A stretch of DNA of 64,000 bases from Variovorax paradoxus. GTDB taxonomy: Bacteria; Pseudomonadota; Gammaproteobacteria; Burkholderiales; Burkholderiaceae_C. Where the stretch lies: positions 1,457,001-1,521,000 of the forward strand of contig NZ_CP045644.1 of the NCBI RefSeq assembly GCF_009498455.1. The letters are read 5' to 3'. Below are positions 42,770 through 51,665 of this stretch, in pieces. The notes under the pieces were generated by a model. The model saw only the letters and a program-made list of their open reading frames with translations, was not told the DNA's origin and ran no database searches. The translations under genes were made by a program, and so were the position numbers. Within the stretch, counting starts at the first letter, position 1. Every line of letters begins with the position of its first letter.

Positions 42770-43192
42770 ATGCGTATCTGGAAGAAAGACATCTCGGTCG
42801 AATCGCTGGCCGCCAACCACGTGGGCACGGCCGTGGCCGCCCTGGGCATCGAATTCCTGGAGGTGGGCGACGACTTCATCCGCGCCCGCGTACCGGTGGA
42901 CGAGCGCACCCGCCAGCCCTACGGCATCCTGCACGGCGGCGTGTCGGTGGTGCTGGCCGAGACGCTGGGCTCCTGCGGCGCGCACTACTCGGCCCCCGAA
43001 GGCGACCGGGCCGTGGGCCTGGACATCAACGCCAACCACATCCGCTCGGCCACCAGCGGCTGGGTCATCGGCACGGCGCGCCCGGTGCACCGCGGGCGCA
43101 CCACGCAGGTCTGGCAGATCGACCTGACGAACGAGGCGGGCGAGCTGACCTGCGTGTCGCGCATCACCATGGCGGTGCTGCAGCCGCGCTGA
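42770..43192 (+). CDS. hotdog-fold thioesterase (PaaI/MenI-like)
   Basis: A 140-residue single hotdog domain. G-I-L-H-G-G-V-S (about 47-54) is the PaaI/4HBT-II signature, with the catalytic acidic residue expected in V-L-A-E-T-L-G near 57. The start at 42770 begins M-R-I-W-K-K-D, matching the family; an upstream GTG would add 12 residues. Acts on an acyl- or aryl-CoA, substrate unknown. The AsmA-like gene is divergent 89 bp away. Confidence 0.88.
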   Translation: MRIWKKDISVESLAANHVGTAVAALGIEFLEVGDDFIRARVPVDERTRQPYGILHGGVSVVLAETLGSCGAHYSAPEGDRAVGLDINANHIRSATSGWVIGTARPVHRGRTTQVWQIDLTNEAGELTCVSRITMAVLQPR

Positions 43193-43359
43193 GCGCGGGC
43201 GCGCCCTGCCGGGCCCTTTTCTTCTCCTCGTTTTCTTTCTCCCGCTGGTACGTCTCTTGCGGGTGGAACCCGTGTTCAGCACGGGGTGGATCGACCACAA
43301 TCTCGCCCCAGGGAGCGCGTCGACCCCCCAACACACACCAACCGAGGAGAAGAAAACAC

Positions 43360-44646
43360 ATGTTCAACTGGACTGAAAAGCCGGTGTCCACACTGGCCAA
43401 TGGCGCGGTCATCGCGCCCGACGAGCGGCTGCCGTGGCTGCAAACCGGCGCCATGGGCATTCAGCACGTGATCGCCATGTTCGGCGCCACGGTGCTCGCG
43501 CCGATCCTGATGGGCTTCAACCCCAACATCGCGATCCTGATGAGCGGCATCGGCACGCTCATCTTCTACTTCGTGACCGGCGGCAAGGTTCCCAGCTACC
43601 TGGGCTCGAGCTTCGCCTTCATCGGCGTGGTGATCGCGGCCAGCGGCTATGCGGGCAAGGGGCCCAACGCCAACATCGCGGTGGCGCTGGGCGGCATCGT
43701 GGCCTGCGGGGTGGTCTACATCCTGATCGGGGCCATCGTGCAGGCGGTGGGCACGGGCTGGATCGAGCGCTTCATGCCGCCCGTGGTCACGGGCGCCGTG
43801 GTGGCGGTGATCGGGCTGAACCTGGCCAGCATTCCCATCAAGAACATGGCGCCCACCAACTTCGACGCGTGGATGCAGGCCGTGACCTTCCTGTGCGTGG
43901 GCCTGGTGGCGATGTTCACGCGCGGCATGGTGCAGCGCCTGTTGATCCTCATCGGCCTGATCCTGGCCACGCTGGTGTACGCCGCGCTCACCAACATCCT
44001 TGGCATGGGCAAGCCGGTCGACCTGAGCGGCATCGCCAATGCGGCCTGGTTCGGCCTGCCGACCTTCACGGCGCCGGTGTTCACGACCAACGCGATGCTG
44101 CTGATTGCGCCCGTGGCGATCATCCTGGTGGCGGAAAACCTCGGCCACCTGAAGGCGGTGACGGCCATGACGGGCCGCAACCTCGACCCGTACATGGGCC
44201 GCGCCTTCATCGGCGACGGCATTGCCACGGTCATCAGCGGCGCCGCGGGCGGCACGGGCGTGACCACCTACGCCGAGAACATCGGCGTGATGGCGGCCAC
44301 GCGCATCTACTCGACGGCGGTGTTCGTGGTGGCGGCGGTGATTGCGCTGGTGCTGGGCTTCAGCCCCAAGTTCGGCGCGCTGATCCAGGCGATTCCGCTG
44401 CCGGTGATGGGCGGCGTGAGCATCGTGGTGTTCGGCCTGATCGCCATTGCGGGCGCCAAGATCTGGGTCGACAACAAGGTCGATTTCTCGCAGAACAAGA
44501 ACCTGATCGTGGCCGCGATCACGCTGATCATCGGCACCGGCGACTTCACGCTGAAGTTCGGCGACTTCGCGCTGGGCGGCATCGGAACCGCCACTTTCGG
44601 GGCGATCATTCTTTACGCACTGCTGGGCCGTTCGCGCAACGCCTGA
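43360..44646 (+). CDS. uracil permease (NCS2 family)
   Basis: A 428-residue permease with about 12-14 membrane segments. It has the NCS2 signature region A-E-N-L-G-H-L-K-A-V (about 262) and G-G-T-G-V-T-T-Y-A-E-N (about 302), the latter typical of UraA/RutG-type uracil carriers. It probably imports uracil or a related pyrimidine by proton symport. GAGGAG lies upstream of the start. It stands alone, followed by a strong hairpin. Confidence 0.88.
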   Translation: MFNWTEKPVSTLANGAVIAPDERLPWLQTGAMGIQHVIAMFGATVLAPILMGFNPNIAILMSGIGTLIFYFVTGGKVPSYLGSSFAFIGVVIAASGYAGKGPNANIAVALGGIVACGVVYILIGAIVQAVGTGWIERFMPPVVTGAVVAVIGLNLASIPIKNMAPTNFDAWMQAVTFLCVGLVAMFTRGMVQRLLILIGLILATLVYAALTNILGMGKPVDLSGIANAAWFGLPTFTAPVFTTNAMLLIAPVAIILVAENLGHLKAVTAMTGRNLDPYMGRAFIGDGIATVISGAAGGTGVTTYAENIGVMAATRIYSTAVFVVAAVIALVLGFSPKFGALIQAIPLPVMGGVSIVVFGLIAIAGAKIWVDNKVDFSQNKNLIVAAITLIIGTGDFTLKFGDFALGGIGTATFGAIILYALLGRSRNA

Positions 44647-44700
44647 GGGCAGACAAAGTGAAACCTCGTGCAATAACTGTTGTGCGGGGTCAGTGAACAC

Positions 44701-44730
44701 GGCGCCGGCCATCGGGCTTTGGCCGGCGCC
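44701..44730 (+). terminator. GC-rich hairpin after the uracil permease gene
   Basis: GGCGCCGGCC and GGCCGGCGCC form a perfect 10-bp stem with a 10-base loop; no T-run follows (CGTTAG), so termination may need Rho or be partial. The stretch lies 48 bp before minC. Confidence 0.5.
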
Positions 44731-44777
44731 CGTTAGACTCCAACGCTTTTCGCACCGACGTTCACACACGTTTTCCA

Positions 44778-45553
44778 ATGGCCGATGTTTCCGCCGCTCG
44801 TACCAAGGCGGTTTTCGAATTCAAGAGCGCCACACTGCCGCTGATCGCAGTGATCCTCAAGACAGCCGACCTCGACGTGCTGGCCGAGGCGCTCGACGCC
44901 CAGTTGGCGGATTCGCCCGACTTCTTCGAGCAGGAGCCGGTGGTGATCGACCTCTCGATGCTGCAGGAGCTGGCGGCCGAGGCCGACACTCCCGCCCCCG
45001 AGATCGACTTTGCCGCCCTGCGCAGCCTGCTGGCGCGCCACCAGACCCAGCCGATCGCCGTGCGCGGCGGCAGCCCCGAGCAGCATGCCGCGGCGCGTGA
45101 AGCCGGCCTGTCGGTGGCCGCCATGCCCTCGGCCCCGCGCCCCGCTCGCCGGCCCCGCCCGCCGAGGCGCCTGCGGCCTCCGAGGCTCCGCAGATCGTGC
45201 GCGAGCTGCCGGTGCCGGCCAACGGCACGCTGCTGATCGACAAGCCGCTGCGCTCGGGCCAGCAGATCTACGCGCGTGGCGGCGACGTGGTGGTGACGGC
45301 CATCGTGAGCTTCGGCGCCGAAGTGATCGCCGACGGCAACGTGCATGTGTACGCGCCGCTGCGCGGCAAGGCCATTGCCGGCGCGCGCGGGAACACCGAG
45401 GCGCGGATCTTCTCGACCTGCATGGAAGCGCAGCTGGTGGCCATTGCTGGCATCTATCGCACGAACGAAGTGCCGCTGCCCGAGCCCGTGCTGGGCAAGC
45501 CCGCCCAAGTTCGCCTGGACGGCAAAAAAATAGCGATCGACGCGATTCCCTGA
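44778..45553 (+). pseudogene. minC: septum site-determining protein MinC, frameshifted in the linker
   Basis: MinC blocks FtsZ ring assembly and is recruited to the membrane by MinD. The N-terminal domain reads normally from 44778 (about 110 residues, V-F-E-F-K-S start). The C-terminal MinC domain (R-E-L-P-V-P...G-D-V-V-V...[14 protein letters not shown]) is in the frame one base earlier. The shift must fall between 45101 (after a TGA in the second frame) and 45233 (before the TGA of the first). It most likely lies in the C-rich Ala/Pro linker near 45130-45150. One missing base explains it. It may be a sequencing error, as minD and minE are intact. Confidence 0.82.
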
Positions 45554-45621
45554 TGAAAAACCAGGAACGCGGCAGCGCTGAGCATCAATCGACAACTGAA
45601 TCGAAACAAGAAGGAATGGCG

Positions 45622-46437
45622 ATGGCCAAAATTGTGGTGGTGACCTCGGGCAAGGGCGGCGTCGGCAAGACGACCACGAGCGCCAGCTTCGCGTCGGGCC
45701 TTGCGCTCGCCGGCAAGAAGACGGCCGTGATCGACTTCGACGTGGGCCTGCGCAATCTCGACCTGATCATGGGCTGCGAACGCCGTGTGGTGTACGACCT
45801 GATCAACGTGATCCAGGGCGAGGCCAACCTGAGCCAGGCGCTCATCAAGGACAAGCAGTGCGACAACCTGTTCGTGCTGGCCGCCTCGCAGACGCGCGAC
45901 AAGGAAGCCCTGTCGCAGGAAGGCGTCGAGAAAATCCTGAACGACCTGTCGGCCATGGAGTTCGACTACATCATCTGCGACTCGCCCGCGGGCATCGAGA
46001 CCGGCGCCATGATGGCCATGCACTTCGCCGACGAAGCGCTGATCGTCACCAACCCCGAAGTCTCTTCGGTGCGCGACTCGGACCGCATCCTGGGCATGCT
46101 CAGCAGCAAGACCAAGCGCGCCAAGGACGGCGGCGAGCCGATCAAGGAACACCTGCTGATCACCCGCTACAACCCGAACCGGGTGGCCGGCGGCCAGATG
46201 CTCTCGCTGGAAGACATCCAGGACATCCTGCGCATCAAGCTGATCGGCGTGATCCCGGAGTCGGAAAGCGTGCTGCACGCCTCCAACCAGGGCGTGCCCG
46301 CCATCCACGACAAGGACACCGACGTGGCCCAGGCGTACAGCGACGTGGTCGCGCGCTTCCTTGGCGAAGACAAGCCGATGCGCTTTGTCGACGCCGAGAA
46401 GCCCGGCTTCTTCAAACGGATCTTCGGGAGCAAGTAG
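45622..46437 (+). CDS. minD: septum site-determining protein MinD
   Basis: A 271-residue ATPase. The deviant Walker [10 protein letters not shown] sits at 11-19, D-F-D-V-G-L-R-N (switch I) near 38, and the C-terminal amphipathic helix G-F-F-K-R-I-F-G attaches the ATP-dimer to the membrane. The start at 45622 follows AGAAGG at correct spacing; an ATG two codons upstream is also possible. MinD activates MinC and oscillates with MinE. Gap of 68 bp after minC; 2 bp before minE. Confidence 0.97.
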   Translation: MAKIVVVTSGKGGVGKTTTSASFASGLALAGKKTAVIDFDVGLRNLDLIMGCERRVVYDLINVIQGEANLSQALIKDKQCDNLFVLAASQTRDKEALSQEGVEKILNDLSAMEFDYIICDSPAGIETGAMMAMHFADEALIVTNPEVSSVRDSDRILGMLSSKTKRAKDGGEPIKEHLLITRYNPNRVAGGQMLSLEDIQDILRIKLIGVIPESESVLHASNQGVPAIHDKDTDVAQAYSDVVARFLGEDKPMRFVDAEKPGFFKRIFGSK

Positions 46438-46439
46438 GC

Positions 46440-46712
46440 ATGTCGTTTCTTTCGTTCCTGCTTGGTGAGAAGAAGAAGACTGCGAGCGTCGCCAAGGAGC
46501 GCCTGCAGATCATCCTCGCTCACGAGCGCTCCAGCCTCAGCGGCAAGAAGCGCCCCGATTACCTGCCCGAGCTCCAGCGCGAGCTGGTGGCAGTGATTTC
46601 CAAGTACGTGTCGATCAACGCCGACGACATCAAGGTGCACCTGGAAACCCAGGACAACCTCGAAGTGCTGGACATCAAGATCGAACTGCCCGATCCGGTT
46701 CCGGCGCGCTGA
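46440..46712 (+). CDS. minE: cell division topological specificity factor MinE
   Basis: A 90-residue protein with the N-terminal membrane-binding M-S-F-L-S-F-L-L-G and the MinD-interacting [13 protein letters not shown] (about 18-30), followed by the dimerisation beta-region ending in I-K-I-E-L-P. It drives pole-to-pole oscillation of MinCD so division happens at mid-cell. It begins 2 bases after minD and is translated from the same message. Confidence 0.96.
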   Translation: MSFLSFLLGEKKKTASVAKERLQIILAHERSSLSGKKRPDYLPELQRELVAVISKYVSINADDIKVHLETQDNLEVLDIKIELPDPVPAR

Positions 46713-46757
46713 GCGCCAGAACCCGGCAGCCGCCCTGAAGCCTCAAGGCGGACCCGC

Positions 46758-49685
46758 TCACTCCGGTTGGGCCGCGGGCAGGGCCTCCAGCCGCTGCGCC
46801 CACTCACGGGCCTTGTCCTCGTCGAAGAGCGGGCTGTCGGGGTCACCGTAGAACGTCTGCGCCAAAACCTCCGTGCAGGCGCGCTGGCTCTCCAGGTTCT
46901 CTTCGCAGTCATCGAGCGCGGCGCCGGTGAGCAGCCAGCGCTCGGCGGCTGCCGCGTCTTCCGGCGCGCCCTGGCCCTGAAAGCGCATCCAGCCCAGCTC
47001 GTAGCAGGCCCAGCCCTGCTGGCGCTTGGCGCTGTCTTCCGCCACCTTCTGCAGCGCGTAGAGGGCCTCGGCATACAGGACGTTCACTTCCGCTTCTGCG
47101 TGGCCTTGTTCGGCCAGCGCCCCTGCGTGCAGGCACAGCGTGCGGCCGAGCTGCATCGTGGCGCTGGTGTCGCCGGCTTCGTGGCCACGGCGGAAGTAGC
47201 CGATTGCGCGCGCCAGGTCGGACTCACCGGGTTCGCCGAGCTTGTGCGCCAGACCGAGGTTGTAGAGCGCCATGGTGTTGTTCTGCTCGGCGGCGAGTTC
47301 GTAGTGCCGCATGCCGCCTTGCAGGTCGCGCTCGCCTCCCTCGCCTTCGCACAGCATGTAGCCGAGATGGCCGTGCGTGGCGGCATCGGCGCCGTCTTCA
47401 CCGCCATGGGCGATGGCCTGCAGCAGCCAGGCGCGCCCCCGGGCGGGGTCGGCGCCGAGGCCGGCCGTGTCCCAGCGCAGCATCTTCGAGAGCTCGCACA
47501 TGGCCACGGGCAGGCCGTCGGGTGATGCGGTCGCGGGGGCGTCGCCGGGTTCGCGCACGCCGGCGGCACGCGCCATCCAGCGCAGGGCTTCGCGCGGGTC
47601 GGCCTCCACGCCCTCGCCGTCGCGCAGGTGGCAGGCCAGCTCGTAGGCCGCCTGCAGGTCACCGGCGGCATGGCGCGCGGCCATGTGCTCGGTGTGCGCC
47701 TGCTCGCGGCCGTCGGCGTGCAGCCAGACGTACAGGCCGGTGTCGTTGCGCACGGCCTTCACCGGCTCGCCCGCGCTCCAGCGCTTGCACAGGTCGGAGC
47801 GGACCACCGTGGACATCCAGCCGTCGGCGACGGACACCGCGGTGGAAATCCACGGGTAGGCCTGCGGATGCAGCACGGCGCCATCGGCGCGCAGCACGCC
47901 CACGGCGAGTTGCCCCTTCTCCGCCTTCGCGCTGCGCGGCACCGGATCGGCAACCAGCCAGCCGAACTCGTGCGTGCCCCAGGCCAGCGGCTGGAGCGTG
48001 CGGTGCCGGCATGGCACCAGCTCGCGGCCGGCGGCCACGTCGTAGATGCCGCGCAGCCACGGCGCGTTCTTCGCCGTGCGCCCGCCCTTGGACGCCACGC
48101 GCACCAGGTCGCGCCGGACCATGGCGTGCGCGCGCTCCTCGCCGGTCAGCGGCTCCAGGGTCTCGAAGCGGCCGTAGTCGAAGGGCACGAGCACGCGGCC
48201 CTGCCCGTCGGTGAGGCCGCACAGGCCGTCGGCGCGTTCCACGGCGAAGCGCTTCGGCCGGGCCGGCGCGCCGCGCTCGTTCGACGGATCGTTGTCTTCG
48301 CTCGTCAGGCTTTCGATCGGGTATTCCTCGAGGAGGTCGACCTGTTCGTAGACCGGCTCGATGACGACGCGGCCTTGCGCATCGAGCAGCCCGCTCTTGC
48401 CGTCGCGCGTGGCTTCGAAGCCTTCCCAGTCGTGGCGCCACTGGAGGTTTTCGAACGCGGGCGGCACGGCCCATTCGCCGTCCGCGCGCACCAGCCCCCA
48501 GCCGCCCGCGTCGGCGCGCGCGGGCGCGAGGCCGAAAGGCGTGAAGTCTTCGGCCTCTTCGAACCGCGGCGCAATCGTCCATTGGCCCTGCAGGTCGACG
48601 TACCCAATGCGCTCGCCCACGCGGGCGCGCACGCGGCCTTCGACAAAGCTCCAGACCTCGTCGACCGAGGGCGCCAGCAGCCAGCTGCCGTCGGTGCGCA
48701 GCAGGCCGACGTGGTCGCCGACCAGGGCCGTGGCGATGTCGTCCTCGAAGGCCCAGACCTCGTCGAGCTGCGGTTCGAGCAGCACGCGCGGCGCTCCGGC
48801 GTCGGCGAGCAGCAGGCCGGATTGCTCACCTTGCGAGATCCAGAGCAGGCGCGGATCGCTCCCGCCGGCGTAGCGGATGTCGTCCCACGCGGGCTCGACC
48901 ACGGGGGTGCGCTGGCTGGCGCCCTCGTCGTCGTGCACCAGGCGCATCACGCCCCAGCGGCCGTCGACCTCGAAGCGCCAGAGGTCGCCGCCCAGGTGGT
49001 TGTCGTAGTCGGGGCGTTCGTCGTCGTCCTCGTCTTCTTCGGGCTCGAAGTCGGCAAAGCGCTCGTCGCGCGGCGCTTCGTAGCCGTCGAAGTACGGATG
49101 CGAGAGGCTGCCGAAGCCGAACTGCCAGGCCCAGGCCTCCCAGTCGGCGAAACGCTGGATGCCGAGCGCCGCATCCACGCCGGGGTGGTTGCCGCTGTCG
49201 ATGCAGCGGCGCACCTCGGCCCACAGTTCATTGCACTCGCGGCGGTTGCGTTCGATGAAGCCTTCGCCTTCCGTGTCTCCGCCCAGCCAGGACAGTTCGT
49301 CGAGGTTGGCAGAGAAGCGCGGCGCGCTGTTGTCCGGCGTTTCGTCGATCAGTTCGGCCAGATGCAGCGCCACCGCCTCGAACTGCAGTGCGATCTGCGG
49401 CAGCGTGTGCAGCATCGGATGCCGTTCGACAAAGGCCTGCAGCTGCCGGATGCGCGCGAGCGCGGCGTGCGCGTCGCTGGCGAGGTTGTCGGTGCCCGCG
49501 TCGCCGAAGACGCGCTGGTGGTCGATGGCCTCGCCGGCCACGCCATCGGCCAGCAGGAGCTGCCAGAGCACGGGGAAGTTGTTGTTGGCTTCGGCGATTT
49601 CGTCGGCCGAAGTTTCTTCGGGGTCAGCGCTGTCTTCGTCGCTGGAAATACGGTGTTCAAGATAAAGCCAGGAACGATTGCCCAT
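46758..49685 (-). CDS. WG-repeat and Sel1/TPR-like repeat protein
   Basis: A 975-residue protein without signal peptide. The N-terminus (M-G-N-R-S-W-L-Y-L) resembles DUF7822. The N-terminal third is acidic (a D/E-rich run E-P-E-E-D-E-D-D-D near 225). About residues 235-550 hold WG-type repeats with motifs such as G-R-W-G-V and G-L-V-R-A-D-G-E-W. From about 700 Sel1-like repeats (G-H-L-G-Y-M-L-C-E-G-E-G and A-L-Y-N-L-G-L-A-H-K) follow. Both repeat types mediate protein contacts. Function unknown; it stands alone and is convergent with the min operon. Confidence 0.8.
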   Translation of the reverse strand: MGNRSWLYLEHRISSDEDSADPEETSADEIAEANNNFPVLWQLLLADGVAGEAIDHQRVFGDAGTDNLASDAHAALARIRQLQAFVERHPMLHTLPQIALQFEAVALHLAELIDETPDNSAPRFSANLDELSWLGGDTEGEGFIERNRRECNELWAEVRRCIDSGNHPGVDAALGIQRFADWEAWAWQFGFGSLSHPYFDGYEAPRDERFADFEPEEDEDDDERPDYDNHLGGDLWRFEVDGRWGVMRLVHDDEGASQRTPVVEPAWDDIRYAGGSDPRLLWISQGEQSGLLLADAGAPRVLLEPQLDEVWAFEDDIATALVGDHVGLLRTDGSWLLAPSVDEVWSFVEGRVRARVGERIGYVDLQGQWTIAPRFEEAEDFTPFGLAPARADAGGWGLVRADGEWAVPPAFENLQWRHDWEGFEATRDGKSGLLDAQGRVVIEPVYEQVDLLEEYPIESLTSEDNDPSNERGAPARPKRFAVERADGLCGLTDGQGRVLVPFDYGRFETLEPLTGEERAHAMVRRDLVRVASKGGRTAKNAPWLRGIYDVAAGRELVPCRHRTLQPLAWGTHEFGWLVADPVPRSAKAEKGQLAVGVLRADGAVLHPQAYPWISTAVSVADGWMSTVVRSDLCKRWSAGEPVKAVRNDTGLYVWLHADGREQAHTEHMAARHAAGDLQAAYELACHLRDGEGVEADPREALRWMARAAGVREPGDAPATASPDGLPVAMCELSKMLRWDTAGLGADPARGRAWLLQAIAHGGEDGADAATHGHLGYMLCEGEGGERDLQGGMRHYELAAEQNNTMALYNLGLAHKLGEPGESDLARAIGYFRRGHEAGDTSATMQLGRTLCLHAGALAEQGHAEAEVNVLYAEALYALQKVAEDSAKRQQGWACYELGWMRFQGQGAPEDAAAAERWLLTGAALDDCEENLESQRACTEVLAQTFYGDPDSPLFDEDKAREWAQRLEALPAAQPE

Positions 49686-49748
49686 GTGTGGTCGCGTGTG
49701 TCGTCCACGGCGAAGGCCATGGGTGGCGCCCAGTTTAGAGGCGCCGTT

Positions 49749-50672
49749 TCACGTTCCCGTGACCGTCGCAGGCGACATCAGAAACTGCGTGACGTGCGCG
49801 AGCACGGCCTGCTCTTTCAGGATGCGGCGGTGGCCCCAGCCCTGCGTGGGAAAGAGCCGCGCGCCGGCGATCGCGTCGCGAAACGCCTCGGCGTCGGCGA
49901 AGCGGTTCACGCGGTCGTCGCGGTCATGCACGATGAGCGTCGGCTGCGCGATGCGCGGGCCCACGGCGGCGGGTTCGAGCTGCTGCATCAAGATGCCCTC
50001 GCGCGCCTCGATCAGGCGCTGCATGCCCGCGCGCGTGCGCTCGCTGAGGCCGAACACCTGCGCGAAGTAGCGCGTGTACTCGCGCGGCGACGCCGGCGGT
50101 GCGAGCAGCACCAGCCGCTGCGCCGGCAGCCCGCGTCCCGCCGCATAGGCCAGCGCATTGGCGCCCAGCGAATGCGCGACCGCCGCACGCAGCACGTGCC
50201 CGTCGGCACCGAGCCGCGCCGCCACGTAGTCGATGGCGCGCGCGAACTGCGGCAGGTTGCTGGCCGTGCCCGCGCTGCGGCCGTGGGCCGGCATCTCCAG
50301 CAGCACGGGCCGCAGGCCTTCGGCGGCGATGGCCTGCGCGAGCGGCAGCATCTGGCCCGCATGGCCGCCCCACCCATGCACCAGCAGCACGACCGGCGCC
50401 GACTCGGCGCCCGAGTCCTGCGCGGCGAGGTGGTAGATGCCGAGGTTCGCGTCCTCGAACGACCAGGCCTCGCGGCGCCAGTCGGCACCGGGGTGCTGGC
50501 CGCGGTACAGCCATTTGGGCGGCAGCGGCGTGCCGAACACACGGTACGCGGCGCGCACGCCGAGCGCGGGCCACAGGCGCTGCGAGGCGCCGAGGCCAAA
50601 GCGCATCGCGCGCATCAGCGGGCTGGCGCTGTAGTAGCCCACGGGGGCGGTGGTGGGGGCGGTGGTCGTCAT
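49749..50672 (-). CDS. alpha/beta hydrolase
   Basis: A 307-residue hydrolase. H-G-W-G-G-H (about 100) is the oxyanion loop, A-H-S-L-G-A-N (about 166) the nucleophile elbow with Ser, and G-W-G-H-R-R near 285 the catalytic His. The start at 50672 is preceded by AAGGAA-like purines, 22 bp after the small membrane gene. It is the second gene of a unit with TetR operators. A lipid, ester or acyl substrate is possible. Confidence 0.85.
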   Translation of the reverse strand: MTTTAPTTAPVGYYSASPLMRAMRFGLGASQRLWPALGVRAAYRVFGTPLPPKWLYRGQHPGADWRREAWSFEDANLGIYHLAAQDSGAESAPVVLLVHGWGGHAGQMLPLAQAIAAEGLRPVLLEMPAHGRSAGTASNLPQFARAIDYVAARLGADGHVLRAAVAHSLGANALAYAAGRGLPAQRLVLLAPPASPREYTRYFAQVFGLSERTRAGMQRLIEAREGILMQQLEPAAVGPRIAQPTLIVHDRDDRVNRFADAEAFRDAIAGARLFPTQGWGHRRILKEQAVLAHVTQFLMSPATVTGT

Positions 50673-50694
50673 GAGGAAGGCTTCTTTCAGAGGC

Positions 50695-50808
50695 TCAGTA
50701 CCAGACCCAGTCCCGGTTGCTGCGCGGCAGGCTGTGCAGCGTGTCCCGCACGCCGCGCACACCGAGAAGGGCCGCGTAGGCGGCGAGAAAGAGGGCAATG
50801 ATCAGCAT
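50695..50808 (-). CDS. 37-residue small membrane protein
   Basis: A short ATG frame (M-L-I-I-A-L-F-L-A-A-Y-A-A-L-L-G-V-R-G) preceded by GGAGAAG at ideal spacing and ending in R-D-W-V-W-Y. One hydrophobic segment (residues 2-16), then a basic, aromatic tail. It sits directly after a perfect operator palindrome and 22 bases before the hydrolase gene, so it is first in the operon. No database-known family comes to mind. Confidence 0.7.
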   Translation of the reverse strand: MLIIALFLAAYAALLGVRGVRDTLHSLPRSNRDWVWY

Positions 50809-50826
50809 GGTGCTTCTCCTTTTTTA

Positions 50827-50842
50827 TCGCACGATGGTGCGA
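50827..50842. promoter_or_regulatory. TetR operator upstream of the small-protein/hydrolase operon
   Basis: TCGCACGATGGTGCGA is a perfect 6-bp palindrome with a 4-base spacer, 19 bases upstream of the small membrane gene. The same pattern (TNGCAC-N4-GTGCGA) occurs before the TetR gene at 51503-51518, which strongly suggests both are bound by that TetR. Confidence 0.72.
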
Positions 50843-50888
50843 AATCAAGGCAAACGAAGAGGCAAGGGTCGTCGTCTGCGGGTGCGCC

Positions 50889-51491
50889 TCAGGCGCGGTA
50901 GCTGGAAAGAAGGCGCTGCCAGGTCTGGCCCGCGCGCTCGGCTGCATGCCCGTCGCGCAGAAAGCGCGCGTCGTGCAGCTGGTTCATCATGATTCCGTTG
51001 ATCTCGCTCACGAGCTGGGCGGGATCGGTGTCGGCCTGGAGCTCGCCGGTCTCGACCGCCTGCAGCACCGTGCGGCGCAGTGCGGCACGCCAGCGCGTGA
51101 TCTCGTCGAACAGCAGGTCGCGCAGCTCGCCTTCGCGGTCGTCGAACTCGAAGGCGCCGGCCACATAAAGGCAACCGTTCTGCGCTTCGACATCGCGCGT
51201 GCGGGCGATCCAGCGCGCGACGATGTCGTTCAGGCGGGGCAGGCCCTTGGGCTTCTGCATGGCGGGCACGAACACCTCGGCCAGGAAGCCGCGGCCGTAC
51301 TCCTCGATGACGGCCTTCTGCAGCGCCTCGCGCGACCCCACGCGCGAGAACACGCCGCTCTTGGACAGCCCGAGCCGGCTCGCCACGGCCTGCAGCGAAA
51401 TGGCCTCCAGCCCTTCGGCCAGAGCGAGGTGCATCGCCGCGCCGACGATGGCGGCACGGGTGAGTTCGCTTTTCTGGGTCTTGGCGTCCAT
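50889..51491 (-). CDS. TetR-family transcriptional regulator
   Basis: A 200-residue TetR. The HTH contains L-G-L-S-K-S-G-V-F-S-R-V-G-S (about 42-55) in the standard place and a YcdC/AcrR-like C-terminal domain follows. The start at 51491 begins M-D-A-K-T-Q-K. A palindromic site 12 bp upstream matches one before the adjacent hydrolase operon, so it appears to control itself and the downstream pair. Confidence 0.9.
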   Translation of the reverse strand: MDAKTQKSELTRAAIVGAAMHLALAEGLEAISLQAVASRLGLSKSGVFSRVGSREALQKAVIEEYGRGFLAEVFVPAMQKPKGLPRLNDIVARWIARTRDVEAQNGCLYVAGAFEFDDREGELRDLLFDEITRWRAALRRTVLQAVETGELQADTDPAQLVSEINGIMMNQLHDARFLRDGHAAERAGQTWQRLLSSYRA

Positions 51492-51502
51492 GCGGCGAAC
51501 TT

Positions 51503-51518
51503 TAGCACAGTCGTGCGA
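51503..51518. promoter_or_regulatory. TetR operator upstream of the TetR gene
   Basis: TAGCACAGTCGTGCGA shares the TNGCAC-N4-GTGCGA pattern with 50827-50842, with one arm base different. It lies 12 bp before the TetR start codon, so binding would block its own expression. Confidence 0.68.
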
Positions 51519-51665
51519 AACATCAACTCCCCCATGCAGAAGGGCCTCATAGATGTTTTGCGCATGTGAAACCAACAAACGCATCGTTCCCCGCATTACC
51601 GCTTCTGCCGAGAATCGCCGGTCGGCCCCGTTCGGGGTCCGGACCTTTCACCTCCTGCGCGCCCG

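Noticed and set aside
44778..45553. Programmed frameshifting as the explanation for minC.
   Set aside because: No slippery heptamer with a downstream structure is evident, and MinC is not known to be made this way; a base loss or sequencing error is simpler.
47628..50801. Plus-strand frame of 1057 codons.
   Set aside because: It is antisense to both the WG-repeat protein and the hydrolase; the opposite strand has clear domains, this one has none.
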